Below, in pieces: positions 38,649-39,143 of a stretch of DNA of 39,143 nt. Numbering within the stretch: position 1 is the stretch's first letter; every line of letters starts with the position of its first letter. Position numbers and translations under genes: made by a program. The DNA comes from Bacteroidales bacterium (lineage in GTDB: Bacteria; Planctomycetota; Planctomycetia; Gemmatales; Gemmataceae): assembly GCA_026931725.1 (NCBI GenBank), contig JAIXLE010000085.1:1-39143 (forward strand), given 5' to 3'. A model generated the notes under the pieces. The model did no database searches and was not told the DNA's origin. It saw only the letters and a program-made list of their open reading frames with translations.

Positions 38649-39092
38649 GTAACCGTTCACGCCCTTTCGGGCAGTAGTGACGGGTTCTGGCCGGAGACGG
38701 CCTGCACCAGGAAATCGAGGACACCAAGCCCCTGCTGTCGACAGGATGCCACCACCGTCAGCATCCGTTCCACAAACCGGCTGCCCCGTTCGCTGTCTGT
38801 CCCAAAACTCGTCTTCCGCCAGCACACCGCGTGACGCACCGCCCGCTCGGCCGCGTTGTTCGTCGGTTCGACCCCGTCCCGACACGCGAACGTCCAGAAC
38901 GACTCCTCTACCCCCAGGAGTTCCCGACACACCCCGGCCGTTTTCGGACACGAACACGCGACACCCCGCGCGAGCAGGGTCTTCACCCTCGCTCGCAGCC
39001 GCGACTGGTGTGTCTGCCAGAACCACTGTCGAGTTCGCGTCCCGTCCCGCACTTTTTGCCAGTGCGTGAACAGGATGTCGGATTGGGACAAC
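38649..39092 (-). mobile_element. IS66-family element, truncated by a second copy
   Basis: One end is at 38649, starting GTAACCGTTCACG (IS66 ends start GTAA). The element is read on the - strand. It is cut at 39093 where an identical IS end begins. The 8 bases before the end are CGAATAGG, the possible target duplication, unconfirmed because the other side is not in view. Confidence 0.75.
38657..39091 (-). pseudogene. IS66 transposase TnpC, C-terminal fragment
   Basis: Reads SQSDILFTHWQKVRDGTRTR, then RARVKTLLARGVACSCPKTA, the conserved C-terminus EPTNNAAERAVRHAVCWRKT, and SERGSRFVERMLTVVASCRQ. That is the end of the IS66 DDE transposase, holding the final catalytic Glu region (NNAAER). The N-terminal part and the first two catalytic Asp are missing because of the junction at 39093. 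The stop is 8 bases from the IS end. Confidence 0.85.
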
Positions 39093-39143
39093 GTAACCGT
39101 TCACGCCCTTTCGGGCAGTAGTGACGGGTTCTGGCCGGAGACG
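39093..39143. mobile_element. Start of a second IS66 copy
   Basis: The last 51 bases of the window equal 38649-38699 without mismatch. They begin at the IS end GTAACCG and point the same way. Most simply, a second copy of the same IS landed in the first, with target GGGACAAC. A tandem duplication or assembly collapse at the contig end would look the same. Confidence 0.6.

Larger units (their letters stand above)
26941..39143 (+). mobile_element. Element Y: prophage-like element, left part (right end beyond the window)
   Basis: It starts at the shared att and has integrase, cargo genes, LexA/CI-type repressor, antirepressor, HTH proteins, overlapping small early genes, VRR-NUC nuclease and Bet recombinase in the order of a temperate phage's lysogeny and early regions. 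No structural genes are within the window. At least three IS insertions interrupt it (IS701 type at 30375, IS66 at 38649 and 39093). Whether it is intact beyond the edge cannot be seen. Confidence 0.7.

Overview
The window looks like a chromosome of a planctomycete, most likely of the Gemmata type. The reasons are protein style: a Rho factor with a long disordered N-terminal extension, DUF1580-like helix-turn-helix proteins, a planctomycete-type phage integrase N-terminus and a DUF1653-cupin fusion. This placement is from memory of families, not from a search.

The window has three parts. Positions 1-13767 are ordinary chromosome. A surface-glycan block on the + strand (two glycosyltransferases, a methyltransferase and a polytopic membrane protein) meets a - strand housekeeping block: ribH, rho, coaE, polA and a DUF1653-cupin protein. 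An M20 dipeptidase (+) and a tRNA with anticodon CAT follow.

Positions 13726-26940 are a complete 13.2 kb integrative element (called X here). It sits in the 3' half of the tRNA gene and is bounded by identical 44-bp repeats at 13726-13769 and 26941-26984. X looks like a phage satellite. It has an integrase gene (broken by two tandem duplications), small HTH proteins, a RepA-like ATPase, an iteron-rich 206-bp segment present as a perfect inverted pair around a 2.87 kb cassette, a short tape-measure-like protein, two different HK97-type prohead proteases in tandem, a head-fibre-like protein, a sigma-like protein, a replisome-organiser-like protein, an XRE repressor with an operator palindrome, and small zinc-ribbon and HTH proteins. 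I see no major capsid, portal or terminase gene.

From 26941 a second element (Y) starts in the same att site and orientation and runs off the window. It carries an intact integrase, a two-gene cargo with a dCTP deaminase, a membrane zinc-ribbon gene split by an IS701-type insertion (TTAG target duplication), a LexA/CI-type repressor with a perfect operator palindrome, an antirepressor, two HTH proteins, a string of overlapping small genes, a VRR-NUC nuclease and a Bet/RecT recombinase. This reads as the lysogeny and early region of a prophage. The right edge is IS66 sequence, apparently one copy inserted into another.

The most interesting features are the twin-protease satellite X, its iteron-bearing inverted repeats around a possibly invertible cassette, and its head-to-tail placement beside a prophage-like element that could be, or could resemble, its helper.
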